A DNA stretch of 64,000 nt from Chthonobacter rhizosphaerae (GCF_013839525.1 NZ_JACDIS010000009.1:1-64000); one strand, 5' to 3'; positions 26,709 through 36,005 are shown, numbered from the stretch's first letter. Numbers and translations are program-made. Notes: generated by a model from the sequence alone, not told the origin.

Positions 26709-27176
26709 ATGCCGCCAATCAGACACTCGCATCCACGCTCGACCGCATCGGTGGCGGGACATCCGATCCATGTGATGCTCGTTCCGTTTCCGATCGTGAG
26801 CTTCATCTTCGCCCTCGTGACGGACATCGTCTACTGGCGCACGTCGGAGTTGATGTGGCTGGAGTTCTCCGCCTGGCTGCTGTTCGCCGGCATCGTGTTC
26901 GGGGCGCTCGCGGCGCTCTTCGGCGCGATCGATCTCCTGTCCCGCAAGGAGGTACGGGCTCTGCGCCCCGCGTGGGCTCACGCGATCGGCAACGTGGTCG
27001 TGCTCGGCCTGGCGTTCGTCAACAATCTCGTCCACGCAGGCGACGGCTGGACCGCTGTCGTTCCCTACGGGCTGATCCTGTCGGCGCTGACCGTCCTCGC
27101 GCTCCTGGTGACCGGCTGGCTGGGCGCTTCGCTTGTTCATGTTCATGGCGTGGGAGTGCAAGATCATGTCGACTGA
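26709..27176 (+). CDS. DUF2231 membrane protein (155 aa)
   Basis: DUF2231 protein with four predicted membrane helices (about 22-42, 52-75, 88-106, 117-143). The conserved GHPIHVMLVPFPI motif near 17-29 carries the family's histidines. The stop lies 8 bp inside the downstream sugar dehydrogenase gene, so the two are coupled. DUF2231 proteins recur beside PQQ-dependent sugar dehydrogenases and may link them to the respiratory chain. This is inferred from context. Confidence 0.85.
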   Translation: MPPIRHSHPRSTASVAGHPIHVMLVPFPIVSFIFALVTDIVYWRTSELMWLEFSAWLLFAGIVFGALAALFGAIDLLSRKEVRALRPAWAHAIGNVVVLGLAFVNNLVHAGDGWTAVVPYGLILSALTVLALLVTGWLGASLVHVHGVGVQDHVD

Positions 27177-28725
27177 ACCCCGCCTGCGCCGCGTCATAGC
27201 CCTCGGCACGACCGCTCTCCTCGCCGCCGTCCTGGTCGGCTGCACCGACGAGAGTGACGGCTTCGACACCTCCAGCCAGATCGGCCCCGATCCGGTCCTC
27301 CCGGAACCGAACCCTGGGCTTCTGCCTGATATGAAAATCGCCGAGGTGGTCGGCTGGCAAGACGGGCAGACCCCGATCGTGCCAGATGGCCTGACGGTCA
27401 CCGCATACGCCAAGGACCTCGCCCACCCGCGCACGGTGCACACCCTGCCGAACGGCGACGTGCTGGTGGTGCAGTCCCGCGGCCCCGAAGGCAAGCCGCT
27501 GCCTCGGCCCAAGGACGTCATCCGTGAATGGGTAATGTCGATGGCGCAGGGCGGGGGAGGCGGCCCGGAGCAGAAGAGCAACCTCATCACTCTGCTGCGC
27601 GACGCCAACCGCGACGGTCAGGTGGACGAGCGAAAGGACCTTCTGACGGACCTGCACTCGCCGTTCGGTGTGGCCTGGCACGACGGCGTCCTGTATGTCG
27701 CCGCGGCCGATGCGATCCTGAGCTATCCGTACGAACTCGGCCAGATGGAGATCACGGCGGAGCCGACCATCCTGACGCCGCTTCCCGGCGGGCCGATCAA
27801 CCACCACTGGACCAAGGACCTGGCCCTCAGTCCGGACGGCCGGTTCCTGTATGCGTCCGTCGGATCCAACTCGAACGCTGCAGAGCGAGGCCTGGAGGCT
27901 GAGAAAGGGCGCGCCGCGATCTGGCAGGTGGACAGGCAGACCGGCGCCGCCCGCGTCTTCGCATCCGGCCTGAGGAACCCGAACGGCCTGACCTTCCACC
28001 CGGAAACCGGCGAGCTCTGGACCGTCGTCAACGAGCGCGACGAACTGGGGCCGAATCTCGTGCCGGACTACATGACGTCGGTGAAGGAGGGCGGTTTCTA
28101 CGGCTGGCCCTGGAGCTACTTCGGCACTCATGTGGATGAACGGGTCCACCCGCCGCGGCCGGATCTGGTGGAGAAGGCGATCGTCCCCGACTACGCGCTG
28201 TCGAGCCACGTCGCGGCGCTCGGGATGACCTTCACGACCGACTCGGCCATGCCGGCCCCCTTCGCAAACGGAGCCTTCGTCGGCGAGCACGGCAGCTGGA
28301 ACCGGAACGCGTTCAACGGCTACAAGGTCGTCTACATACCGTTCGAGAATGGCCGTCCTGCCGGAAAGGCGCAGGACGTGGTGACCGGCTTTCTCGACGG
28401 TGACCGGGCCATGGGCCGGCCGGTCGGCGTCACCATGGACGGCACCGGCGCGCTTCTCGTCGCGGACGATGCCGGCAACACGGTCTGGCGGGTCGCGGCG
28501 GCGGATGGTTCCGTGACACCGGAGCCCATCGCCTCCGACCGTGTGGCGAACAACCCGGTCGACGCCGGTCCGACCGGCGCGTCGACCGCTGCGCCACCCG
28601 CGCCGCCGGCTCCTGCGGCGGCGGATGGTGGCGCGGCCGCCCCGAACGCCGGAACCGCGCCGGTCCTGCCTCCGCCGCCGACCGACGTCGCGCCTGCCAC
28701 GCTGCCGCCGGGTGCCGGCCAGTAG
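27166..28725 (+). CDS. PQQ-dependent sugar (sorbosone) dehydrogenase-like lipoprotein (519 aa)
   Basis: Signal peptide with lipobox LLAAVLVGC, so probably lipid-anchored. The body is a six-bladed glucose/sorbosone dehydrogenase propeller: LAHPRTVHTLPNGDVLVVQS, SNLITLLRDANRDGQVD, KDLALSPDGRFLYASVGSNS, ASGLRNPNGLTFHPETGELW and GGFYGWPWSYFG are all present. A Pro/Ala-rich tail (about 445-519) follows. I start at MSTEPRLRR (27166), which gives a proper signal peptide; the frame is open to 27133. Such enzymes oxidise aldoses in the periplasm with pyrroloquinoline quinone. The DUF2231 partner may accept electrons. No PQQ biosynthesis genes are in the window. Confidence 0.9.
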   Translation: MSTEPRLRRVIALGTTALLAAVLVGCTDESDGFDTSSQIGPDPVLPEPNPGLLPDMKIAEVVGWQDGQTPIVPDGLTVTAYAKDLAHPRTVHTLPNGDVLVVQSRGPEGKPLPRPKDVIREWVMSMAQGGGGGPEQKSNLITLLRDANRDGQVDERKDLLTDLHSPFGVAWHDGVLYVAAADAILSYPYELGQMEITAEPTILTPLPGGPINHHWTKDLALSPDGRFLYASVGSNSNAAERGLEAEKGRAAIWQVDRQTGAARVFASGLRNPNGLTFHPETGELWTVVNERDELGPNLVPDYMTSVKEGGFYGWPWSYFGTHVDERVHPPRPDLVEKAIVPDYALSSHVAALGMTFTTDSAMPAPFANGAFVGEHGSWNRNAFNGYKVVYIPFENGRPAGKAQDVVTGFLDGDRAMGRPVGVTMDGTGALLVADDAGNTVWRVAAADGSVTPEPIASDRVANNPVDAGPTGASTAAPPAPPAPAAADGGAAAPNAGTAPVLPPPPTDVAPATLPPGAGQ

Positions 28726-28770
28726 CGGACGGCCTGCCGGCGGCGCTCTCCTGGCGCGTCCGCGCCGGCA

Positions 28771-28790
28771 TCGCCCGCCTATTCGGGCGA
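28771..28790. terminator. terminator hairpin between convergent genes
   Basis: TCGCCCG (28771-28777) and CGGGCGA (28784-28790), perfect 7-bp arms with a 6-base loop, between the sugar dehydrogenase and DUF2254 stops and overlapping the latter. Probably bidirectional. Confidence 0.5.
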
Positions 28791-30110
28791 CGCGTAGGAT
28801 CTCGACAGAAGGTGGTCCTTGGCCCGGGACGCGGCGGCGTCGAAGTCCGCGCGGTCGGCGGGGTCGTCGAGGGCGCGTTCGGCGGCGCGGGCGGTCGCCC
28901 GCAGGTGGTGCAGGAGCGCGGCTCGGTGCTCCTCGGTCCGCGTCGCCGAGGCCAGCTTGCCGAGCATGGACGCGAGGCTGATGATGACGGCCGCATTGCC
29001 GCGCGAGGCCGCCGCCTGACGGACCTGGTTCAGCGCCACGTCCGCCATGCCGCCGAAGGTGGACGACCGCCCGACGACGCGCAGCCGCCCCTTTGAATCC
29101 GCCAGCGCCACGCAGTCGGGAACGTCCTTCCCCATCAAGCGCTCCAGAGCGGCGCCGAGCCTGTGGACGACGTCCACGGCGGTGAACGGGTCGTTGGTTC
29201 CCGGCGAGAGGGCGCGGACCGCGATTTCGACCAGATGGCGGATGGAATACTCCACGTCCTGGGTGGGCGTCCGCTGGGAACCGACCAGGAAGGCGGACCG
29301 GACCTCCGCCTGAAGATCCTCCGAAGCGGACCGGTCGGCCGCGATGACGGCGTGATCGCCCGACGCGAGCACGAAGTGCCCCGGCCGGACCGAGATCCGG
29401 ATCGTCGCGTCCTCCCGCTCGGCCATGCGCAGAAGCCGTTCGTACTCGACGACCTGGACGTAGCCGCTGCGCCCGATGGACAGGGGCGTGCTGACGGCCC
29501 GGTCAGGCAGGGAGCCGGACGGCCGCTCCCTGGAACCGGCGTCCGGCATGGCCGCGACGGCGGACAGGAGGTCCGACGCGACCTCGTCGATGACCGTGTC
29601 GGCGATGATCGACCGCGCGACCTTGTGGACATGGAAGAGGAGGGCGAACAGGCAGAGGCCCACCAGGGCCGTCGCCGCCGTGACGGCCACGTCGGGCACA
29701 TCGTCGGAGCGGACGCTGCGGATCACCACCAGGATGAACACGATGGTGGAAAAGAAGGTGCCGATCACCGCCTGGATCTGGCGATCCCGAATGAAGTTCC
29801 AGATCAGGCGCGGGCCGAGTTGGTTCGCCGCGAGGGAGAGGACAACCATGGTGATCGAGATCACCAGGGACGTCATGGTGATCATGCCCGACAGGAGGGT
29901 GCCGAGGAGTTCCCGGGCCGTCTCCGGGTCGCCGCCGAAGTACCACCAGGCGTCGATCTCCTGGAGGATCGGATAGTCGTCGGTCCAGGTGACCGCGCGC
30001 GCCGCGCCGGCGGCGGCGACGCACATCACCGCCGGGATGACCCACAGGCGGCCCCGCATGGACTCCAGGATGTTGCGGATCCGGTCGAGCGATCCCTCCA
30101 GCATCCTCAT
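28779..30110 (-). CDS. DUF2254 membrane protein (443 aa)
   Basis: DUF2254 family: membrane helices at about 20-40, 68-90, 112-132 and 140-165, with RLWVIPAVMCVAAAG, MTSLVISITMVVLSLAANQL and GPRLIWNFIRD. A large cytosolic region includes SPGTNDPFTAVDVVHRLGAA, the conserved signature. Start ATG at 30110; a second ATG two codons later is equally possible. Function unknown. Homologues are widespread in Alphaproteobacteria and often carried with stress genes. A GGAAC-N15-CGTT box lies 87 bp upstream on the same strand. Confidence 0.85.
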   Translation of the reverse strand: MRMLEGSLDRIRNILESMRGRLWVIPAVMCVAAAGAARAVTWTDDYPILQEIDAWWYFGGDPETARELLGTLLSGMITMTSLVISITMVVLSLAANQLGPRLIWNFIRDRQIQAVIGTFFSTIVFILVVIRSVRSDDVPDVAVTAATALVGLCLFALLFHVHKVARSIIADTVIDEVASDLLSAVAAMPDAGSRERPSGSLPDRAVSTPLSIGRSGYVQVVEYERLLRMAEREDATIRISVRPGHFVLASGDHAVIAADRSASEDLQAEVRSAFLVGSQRTPTQDVEYSIRHLVEIAVRALSPGTNDPFTAVDVVHRLGAALERLMGKDVPDCVALADSKGRLRVVGRSSTFGGMADVALNQVRQAAASRGNAAVIISLASMLGKLASATRTEEHRAALLHHLRATARAAERALDDPADRADFDAAASRAKDHLLSRSYASPE

Positions 30111-30196
30111 CCTAGCCGTCCTCCACTCCGGCCTCCATCGGTCGTCGAGACCGCGCCCGCCGCCGGTTCCACCCCGCGCGCCAGCCTCACTGACAC

Positions 30197-30220
30197 AACG
30201 CGGGCGCCGATATCGGTTCC
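30197..30220 (-). promoter_or_regulatory. EcfG-type promoter candidate upstream of the DUF2254 gene
   Basis: On the minus strand GGAAC, 15 bases, CGTT, with the same short spacing as the box at 26648. It points at the DUF2254 gene. Confidence 0.4.
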
Positions 30221-30393
30221 AAGAGACGCATATCGGGCCTTGTGAAGGATGACCGGAGGCGAGCGTCCGAAGGGAGGCTCGGAACCGTGGGGAGCGGCCG
30301 GAGGGGCGCCCAGGGGCCGGAACCCGCGTGGTCCGGCGCCGATGCGCGCCGTCAGGGAGGATGGGCCCGCTCGCCACGGAGCGGGCGCCTGGC

Positions 30394-30864
30394 TCACTCG
30401 GCGGAGCCTTTCAAACGCCGGGCATGCTCCAGGGCGGCCATGCACTCGGCCTCGTTGCCCTGGCCCTGGAACATCCGCGCCTTGGCGATAGCCTGCTCGT
30501 AGGTGCGGACCTCGCCGGCGATGCCGGCCTGTTCCTCGTAGGCGTCGGATCGGGCCGCGGCCGTCTGGCCGCCCTCCTGCTGGCTGACCGCGTCCTGGTG
30601 GGAGGTGGCGCGGTGCGGGTCGCCGCCGCCGTGATTGGAGGCGAGCGGCATGGTCGAACCGTCCTTGACCAGGGCGTCGGCGTTCGCCGTGGTGACGGCG
30701 TCCTCCGCCCGGGGCTGCCCGGACGGATCCGAGCCGGACGAGCCGACGGACCCGGTCGCCGCCGAGCCGGACTGAAGAGCCGAGAGTTCGCTCGCGCAGT
30801 CGGCCAGAGCCGGCCCGGCGGTCAGCGCCAGAGCGGCGATGCTGATCATGAGTTGGTTTCGCAT
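30394..30864 (-). CDS. exported hypothetical protein (156 aa)
   Basis: Signal peptide MRNQLMISIAALALTAGPALA with cleavage before DCASEL. The mature part is low-complexity Ser/Gly/Gln-rich (SGSAATGSVGSSGSDPSG, EEQAGIAGEV), ending with the helix EAECMAALEHARRLKGSAE. The Cys near the start and the Cys in this helix could form a disulfide. The last helix resembles one in the polyQ PRC-barrel protein (QEECRQVLAQAQ). Periplasmic, function unknown. I chose ATG 30864 because it starts the signal peptide directly. Confidence 0.7.
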   Translation of the reverse strand: MRNQLMISIAALALTAGPALADCASELSALQSGSAATGSVGSSGSDPSGQPRAEDAVTTANADALVKDGSTMPLASNHGGGDPHRATSHQDAVSQQEGGQTAAARSDAYEEQAGIAGEVRTYEQAIAKARMFQGQGNEAECMAALEHARRLKGSAE

Positions 30865-30932
30865 CCTGTTGATCCTTCGCTTCCGGGGCGTGCCGGATGA
30901 TGTCGTCCGGAACGCCGGTTTCACGCGAAAGC

Positions 30933-30957
30933 AATCAGGCGAGGGTGCTCATGTTCC
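30933..30957 (-). promoter_or_regulatory. weak GGAAC-type promoter candidate
   Basis: Minus-strand GGAAC, 16 bases, GATT, about 69 bp before the ATG of the exported protein. Only the -35 is convincing. Confidence 0.25.
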
Positions 30958-30969
30958 AAGGTCGGTCGA

Positions 30970-31752
30970 CTATCCGCGGATCTTCGGAACCAGGCCCCGA
31001 CGACTTGCCACGGTGAGACTGGTCGCGACCGATTCCAAGACGTCCTGCCGGACGTTCTTGCCGACCAGCGTGTAGCCGGTAGCCCCTTGCTGCCAGAACA
31101 CGGCCGGCGTGGTCGGGTCCGTCACGGCGGTCGGCGGCACCGACGTCTTCCGGTTCATGGGGGACGCGACCAGGGACACGGCCCCTTCGGCCGATACGGC
31201 GTTGACGATGACGCTGCGGCGCCCATCGATCCTCTGCAACCGGACCTGGCGGACGTACCAGCCGCGCGGCAGCTCCGGGACGTCGACGGCCACGGCCGCG
31301 CCCAGCCTCTGGAGCTTCTCGTCGACCGGCTCGAACGTGGTGCGGACCATCTCGTCGAGTTCGGCGACCTGGATCGTGTCGCGGATGGAGAGTGCGAACG
31401 CCTCGTCCGCCGTCCGGATCGCCTGGCGGTAGGGCACCGACAGCGAATTGGCGAACCACCCGGTCAGCAGCAGCGACGCCGCGATGAGGCCGCGGGACGC
31501 GTTCGGGAACCAGCGCCGCCGCGACAGCGCCTTGTGCAGCCGGCGCGCCCGGCCGATGGTCTCGGGCGAATGGACCGGGCGCTTCTGGGCGAGCTTCATC
31601 GCGTCGGTCAGATGCATGTCGGTCATCACGCGCCGCGCCAGATCGCCGTCGCGGGCGATCAGCGCCTGCACCTCCAGACGCCGTTCCGGGTTGAGCTCCC
31701 CGTCCAGATAGGCGTTGATTTCCTGGTCGCTCAGGTCCACGCGATCACTCAT
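30970..31752 (-). CDS. anti-sigma factor (260 aa)
   Basis: Membrane anti-sigma factor. The N-terminal cytosolic region DLSDQEINAYLDGELNPERR (6-25) is typical, followed by one membrane helix (about 86-104, GLIAASLLLTGWFANSL) and a periplasmic domain. There is no zinc-binding HxxxCxxC, so it is not a ZAS anti-sigma. The ATG at 31752 lies inside the sigma gene, overlapping its stop by 8 bp. It should hold the ECF sigma factor at the membrane until an envelope signal releases it. Confidence 0.85.
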   Translation of the reverse strand: MSDRVDLSDQEINAYLDGELNPERRLEVQALIARDGDLARRVMTDMHLTDAMKLAQKRPVHSPETIGRARRLHKALSRRRWFPNASRGLIAASLLLTGWFANSLSVPYRQAIRTADEAFALSIRDTIQVAELDEMVRTTFEPVDEKLQRLGAAVAVDVPELPRGWYVRQVRLQRIDGRRSVIVNAVSAEGAVSLVASPMNRKTSVPPTAVTDPTTPAVFWQQGATGYTLVGKNVRQDVLESVATSLTVASRRGLVPKIRG

Positions 31753-32284
31753 TGCGACCTCCGATGACGACTCTCAATCCTGGTGTTCTCTCGTCCCCCG
31801 GCGCTCGCCGCACCAGCGCCCGCAGAGTCGCGCGCGCCCGGCTGAGCCGAGACATGGCCGTGCCCACCGGCACGTCCAGAAGGTCCGCCGCGTCCTGGTA
31901 TGAATAGCCGAGCACTCCGACGAGGTGCAGGATCTCGGCATGTTCGCGGGGCAGGGCGTCGACGGCCTCGGCGACCTGGCGCAATTCCACGTGCTCCACC
32001 TGGCAGGGCGGACAGGCGGGATCGATGGCGGCCACCAGCGCGACCGCGCCCTTCTGTTCGGTGTTCCGGCGACCGAGCCCGGTCAGGTGGGTGTTCCGCA
32101 CGATGCGCATCAGCCAGGCCGCCAGCGGACGCGCGCGGTCGTAGGCATGCTGCATGGCGAGCGCCCGCGCCAGGGCCTCCTGCAGGAGGTCGTCGGCATC
32201 CGCGTCATCCCGCGTCAGAACCCTCGCATAGCGCCAGAGCTCGTCGAGATGCGGGACCGGATCGATGTCCATTTGCCGTCTCAT
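31745..32284 (-). CDS. ECF-family RNA polymerase sigma factor (179 aa)
   Basis: Region 2 near residues 14-75 (ELWRYARVLTRDDADADDLL, QEALARALA) and region 4 near 112-160 (LPREHAEILHLVGVLGYSYQ, DAADLLDVPVGTAMSRLSRA). Full ECF length, no C-terminal extension. Co-transcribed and overlapping with the anti-sigma gene, so an envelope-stress regulator released by signal. The start sits 118 bp from the divergent crp-like gene. I found no matching -35/-10 pair in that gap. Confidence 0.88.
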   Translation of the reverse strand: MRRQMDIDPVPHLDELWRYARVLTRDDADADDLLQEALARALAMQHAYDRARPLAAWLMRIVRNTHLTGLGRRNTEQKGAVALVAAIDPACPPCQVEHVELRQVAEAVDALPREHAEILHLVGVLGYSYQDAADLLDVPVGTAMSRLSRARATLRALVRRAPGDERTPGLRVVIGGRNE

Positions 32285-32402
32285 GAACCGTCTACCGGCT
32301 AAGCGCCGAACCTATTCCATGTTTCGCGTGCCCCGGCGGAAAGAAAGTCTGGATCGGATTTTTTGTGGAATGGCTTCGCAGGTCGGTCGGTAGAAGGGGC
32401 GA

Positions 32403-33278
32403 GTGGGACAGATGGAGCCGACGATGCAGCAGCCGATCAAGTTACCCCACGACGGCCGGCCGACGGTGGTCGGATGCGCGGGCCGCGGCCCGGACGCGGT
32501 CGACGGGACCGACCTGGTCCTGCGCCGGTTCGCCCGGTTCGTGTCGCTGACGGCCTCGGACCGACGCTACCTCACCCGGCTGGTCGAAGCGGCGGCTGTC
32601 CATCCGCCGCGGCGGACCGTGCTGACGGAGGGACGGCCGTGCGACTGCCTCCATCTTCTGGCCGGCGGCTGGGCGGTGGAATACCGGACGCTGCCGACCG
32701 GCGGGCGCCAGGTGCTGCGCATCCGACTGGCGGGGGAGATCCTCGGCGCCGAATGCATCGCCTATGGCGCCGCCCTGCAGTCGGTGCAGATGCTGACGAA
32801 AGGCGTCGTCGCCCGCATACCCCGCGCCGAGTTCGTCGCGCTCCACACGACCCATCCGCAGTTGGTCACCGGGCTGCACCTGATGGGCCTGTTCGAGCGC
32901 GCCATCCTGCAGGAGTGGACCATCAGCCTCGGCCGCCGACCGGCCTGGTCGCGGGTCGCCCACCTGCTCCTGGAGCTCGACGAGCGGTGCCGCGTGTCCG
33001 GCCTCGCGCGGATCTCCGGGACGCCCTTTCCGCTCACCCAGCAGGACCTCGCCGATTGCACCGGCCTGACCCTCACCTACGTCAACCGCGTCCTTACCGA
33101 CATGCGGCGGAAGCGCATGATCGGGCTGCGGCAGCAGGAACTCGTCATTCTGAACCGGGACGAACTGGCGCGAGCCTCGGGTTTCCAGCCGCGCTATCTG
33201 CGTCCGACCCCGCCCCTTGGGCCCCTTTCCGGCCAGGACGCCGGCGCGGCGCCACGGCCGGTCGCATCCGTCCTCTGA
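32403..33278 (+). CDS. Crp/Fnr-family transcriptional regulator (291 aa)
   Basis: Cyclic-nucleotide-like sensor domain (about 45-160, with GRPCDCLHLLAGGWAVEYRT and LAGEILGAE) and a C-terminal winged HTH (about 180-262, LTQQDLADCTGLTLTYVNRVL). No Fnr-type cysteine cluster, so it is not an obvious oxygen-sensing Fnr. The Glu/Arg cAMP contacts are not conserved, so the ligand is unknown. It is divergent from the sigma/anti-sigma pair and convergent with htrA. Short extensions at both ends are proline/glycine-rich. Confidence 0.85.
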   Translation: MGQMEPTMQQPIKLPHDGRPTVVGCAGRGPDAVDGTDLVLRRFARFVSLTASDRRYLTRLVEAAAVHPPRRTVLTEGRPCDCLHLLAGGWAVEYRTLPTGGRQVLRIRLAGEILGAECIAYGAALQSVQMLTKGVVARIPRAEFVALHTTHPQLVTGLHLMGLFERAILQEWTISLGRRPAWSRVAHLLLELDERCRVSGLARISGTPFPLTQQDLADCTGLTLTYVNRVLTDMRRKRMIGLRQQELVILNRDELARASGFQPRYLRPTPPLGPLSGQDAGAAPRPVASVL

Positions 33279-33289
33279 CCTGCGAGGGA

Positions 33290-33315
33290 ACGCCCGGCCG
33301 CGACCGGCCGGGCGT
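33290..33315. terminator. strong bidirectional terminator hairpin
   Basis: ACGCCCGGCC (33290-33299) and GGCCGGGCGT (33306-33315), perfect 10-bp arms between the convergent crp-like and htrA genes. No T tract, but very stable. Confidence 0.6.
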
Positions 33316-33322
33316 CCGCGCG

Positions 33323-34762
33323 TCAGGCAGGCTTCCGCTCGAGGGCCACGAACCGATGGCTCCCGTTGGAACGGATCCGCATCAGAACCGGCTTGTCCGC
33401 CCCCTCGGCGGAGGCGACCCGCTCGCGCACATCCTGCGGAGACGAGACCGCGCCGCCGGCGACCTCCAGGATCACGTCGCCCTGTCGGAGCCCCTTCTGG
33501 TCCGCCTCGCTGCCAGGGGTCACGGCCGTGACCACCACGTCGCCGGACGGTCCGCTGGAGAGTTCGAGGCCGAAGTCGGCGAGACTGGTCTGGCCGCCGC
33601 CGGCGGCGGCCACCTGACGCTGCCCCGGCAATGTGCCGAGGTCCACCGAGAGCGTCTGCTGCTTGCCGTCACGCCAGAGGCCCAGCTCGACGGTCGTGCC
33701 CGGTGCGATGCCTGCGATCGTTCGCGCGAGGTCGCGGCTGTCCTCGATCGGCTGCCCGTCGACGGTCCGGATCACGTCGCCCGCCTCGATGCCGGCCTGG
33801 GCCGCGGGAGCGTTCGGCTGGGGCTCGGACACGAGCGCGCCCGACGGGTCGGGCAGCCCCAGCGCGCCGGCGATCTCCGGCGTGACAGGCTGGATCTGGA
33901 CGCCGAGCCAGCCGCGGACCACGCGGCCATCGTCCTTCAGGTCTTCCACCACCTGTTTCGCCGTGCTCGCCGGGATCGCGAAGCCGATGCCGACCGAGCC
34001 TCCTGACGGCGAGAAGATGGCGGTGTTGACGCCGACCACCTTGCCGTCGAGGTTGAAGGCCGGTCCGCCGGAATTGCCCTGGTTGATCGGCGCGTCGATC
34101 TGGATGAAGTCGTCGTAGGGGCCGGCGCCGATGTCGCGCCCACGGGCCGATACGATGCCGGCCGTGACCGAACCGCCGAGGCCGAACGGGTTGCCGACAG
34201 CGAGCACCCATTGGCCGACCCGGACCGGGTCGTCGGCGAACTCCACGAACGGCAGGCCGGTGGCGTTCTCCACCTTGAGGAGGGCGAGGTCGGTCTGCGG
34301 ATCGGCTCCGACCAGGGTGGCCTCGTGTTCGCGTCCGTCGGTGGAGACCAGCCGGTACTCGCCGCCGCCCTCCACCACGTGGTTGTTGGTCACGACGTAG
34401 CCGTCGGCCGAGATGAAGAAGCCGGATCCGAGCGCGGTCTCGCGGCGCGGCGCGTCCGGGGTCGGAATGCCGTCGCGATTGCCGGGTTCGCCGAAGCGGC
34501 GGAAGAAGTCCCGGAGAGGGTGATCCTCCGGTATCGCCGGCACGGCCGTCTGGGCCTGCGCGGCTCCGCGGCTGACGCGCACCGATACGACGGCCGGCTG
34601 GACTCGCTCCACGACGTCCGCAAAGCCCATGGACTGGTCCGCCGGAACGGGCGGGGTCTGCGCGAGGGCCACGCCTGCGGGAACGGCGGCGCCGACCGAA
34701 AGGGCGAGCGCGAGGGCCGGAACGGCGACGACGAACCTGGTTGACTTGTCGATGTGGGGCAT
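33323..34762 (-). CDS. Do/DegP-family periplasmic serine protease (479 aa)
   Basis: Signal peptide to about residue 34 (ALAQ). Trypsin-like domain with His128 (TNNHVV), Asp158 (TDLALLKV) and Ser231 (GNSGGPAF), then two PDZ domains (about 272-365 and 385-475; GWLGVQIQPVT, ASAEGAD near the end). Full-length Do family, all catalytic residues present. It degrades or refolds damaged periplasmic proteins. Last gene of a minus-strand row after the polyQ and two PRC-barrel proteins, spacing 28 bp to the nearest. Consistent with an envelope-stress operon. Confidence 0.95.
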   Translation of the reverse strand: MPHIDKSTRFVVAVPALALALSVGAAVPAGVALAQTPPVPADQSMGFADVVERVQPAVVSVRVSRGAAQAQTAVPAIPEDHPLRDFFRRFGEPGNRDGIPTPDAPRRETALGSGFFISADGYVVTNNHVVEGGGEYRLVSTDGREHEATLVGADPQTDLALLKVENATGLPFVEFADDPVRVGQWVLAVGNPFGLGGSVTAGIVSARGRDIGAGPYDDFIQIDAPINQGNSGGPAFNLDGKVVGVNTAIFSPSGGSVGIGFAIPASTAKQVVEDLKDDGRVVRGWLGVQIQPVTPEIAGALGLPDPSGALVSEPQPNAPAAQAGIEAGDVIRTVDGQPIEDSRDLARTIAGIAPGTTVELGLWRDGKQQTLSVDLGTLPGQRQVAAAGGGQTSLADFGLELSSGPSGDVVVTAVTPGSEADQKGLRQGDVILEVAGGAVSSPQDVRERVASAEGADKPVLMRIRSNGSHRFVALERKPA

Positions 34763-34790
34763 GAGGTTGACCTTCAGTTCAGGGCGGCGG

Positions 34791-35282
34791 TCACTTGAAA
34801 CCCGGTATGGCCTTGGCGAGCGCGGCGACGGACTTGTCCGACTTCAGGCTGCTCAAGGGCTCCGGGAGCTCCACCTGGAGCCTGGACGCGCTCTTCTTCA
34901 CCTTCACGGCGGCGAAGGGGACCGGGACGGGGTCCGCGCCCTTCGCCTTGGGCTCCACGATCGCGGCCACGATGCGCCCGCCGGGAACGACCACGAGATC
35001 CTGGACGGTGCCGCTGACGTCGCCGCCGGGCGCGGTGACCTCGGCGCCGAGGAGGTCGCGGACGAGGAGGCTGTCCTTGGCGGACTTGGAGAGGGTCGCG
35101 GCGGCGCTCTCGGCCGCCGTGGCGAGATCCGACGGGGCGGACCCGGTCGATTGCGCGGGCGATGACGACGCGTAGAGGCACGCGAACAAGGCTGCGGCGA
35201 GCAGAACGGCGACGCCGGGCAGACGATCCTCCTCGGGTCCGCGAGCGGCGCGGCGGGCGGTTTCGACGGGATGAGGCTTCAT
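34791..35282 (-). CDS. exported PRC-barrel protein (163 aa)
   Basis: An N-terminal hydrophobic segment (LPGVAVLLAAALFACLYASS, 21-40) acts as signal or anchor. It is followed by an Ala/Ser-rich linker and one PRC-barrel (about 72-128: LLVRDLLGAEVTAPGG, VQDLVVVPGGRIVAAIVEP). PRC-barrels are small beta domains found in RimM and in stress or envelope proteins. It lies between the two-barrel protein and HtrA in one operon. Confidence 0.8.
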   Translation of the reverse strand: MKPHPVETARRAARGPEEDRLPGVAVLLAAALFACLYASSSPAQSTGSAPSDLATAAESAAATLSKSAKDSLLVRDLLGAEVTAPGGDVSGTVQDLVVVPGGRIVAAIVEPKAKGADPVPVPFAAVKVKKSASRLQVELPEPLSSLKSDKSVAALAKAIPGFK

Positions 35283-35324
35283 GACCTGTCCTTTCCTCTG
35301 GCGGTGGGCGGGAGCCCTTGGCGG

Positions 35325-36005
35325 TCAGCGGGCGACAAGGCGGTCGTAGTCGAACTCCGGCGTGGCGAGCGCCTCCTGCCGGGACATCGGCAGCGAGAAC
35401 CGCCCCTCGCCGGGCGCCCAGTCCGGGCCTTGGCCGGCATAGGGGAAGGCGCGCTTCCACGAGGGCCCGGCGCCCTCCGGGGCGGCGACGATCACGGCGA
35501 CGAGCCGGCCGTCCTTCAGGGCGAAGTCGTCGACGCGGCCGAGTAGCGAAGGCGACGGGCCGTCCTCGACGACGACCTCGGCGCCGATGCGGGCCTGGAC
35601 GCGCCAGTACGGGGCGTTGTCCTCCGGCAGGTCGGCCGCAAGGTCGGGGCCGAACAGGGTGTCGGTCTCGTCGGCCGTGACCGGGATACGGATCGACGGC
35701 CGGTCGCCGATGACGCCGCCTTCGATCCGCTCCAGCGGGACGGCGAACGCGCCGGCGCCGAGGCCGAGCAGCGTGTCCGGCCCGATCACGACCGCGGCCA
35801 CCCGCCCGTCGGCGCCGACCAGAAGGTCCTCCACCTCGCCGACGTCCTCGCCATGGCGGCCGTAGACGTCGCGATCCTTGATGAACTCCACGGCGCTGAG
35901 CGCGCCTGGATAGGGCTGCCGGGCCTCCTCGCCGCGACCGGGGACGGCCAGCACGGACAGGAGGAAGGCGGCTGCCGCAAGTCTGGTGGCTCGATGGTGC
36001 ATCAC
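35325..36005 (-). CDS. exported two-PRC-barrel protein (226 aa)
   Basis: Signal peptide to about residue 25 (LSVLAVPGRGEEA). First PRC-barrel about 38-105 (FIKDRDVYGRHGEDVGEVED, LLVGADGRVAAVVIGP). Second about 140-205 (IGAEVVVEDGPSPSLLGRV, DDFALKDGRLVAVIVA). No membrane helix after the signal, so periplasmic. First gene after the hairpin at 36016-36046, leading the PRC-PRC-HtrA row. Role unknown; the co-location with HtrA suggests envelope protection. Confidence 0.82.
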   Translation of the reverse strand: MMHHRATRLAAAAFLLSVLAVPGRGEEARQPYPGALSAVEFIKDRDVYGRHGEDVGEVEDLLVGADGRVAAVVIGPDTLLGLGAGAFAVPLERIEGGVIGDRPSIRIPVTADETDTLFGPDLAADLPEDNAPYWRVQARIGAEVVVEDGPSPSLLGRVDDFALKDGRLVAVIVAAPEGAGPSWKRAFPYAGQGPDWAPGEGRFSLPMSRQEALATPEFDYDRLVAR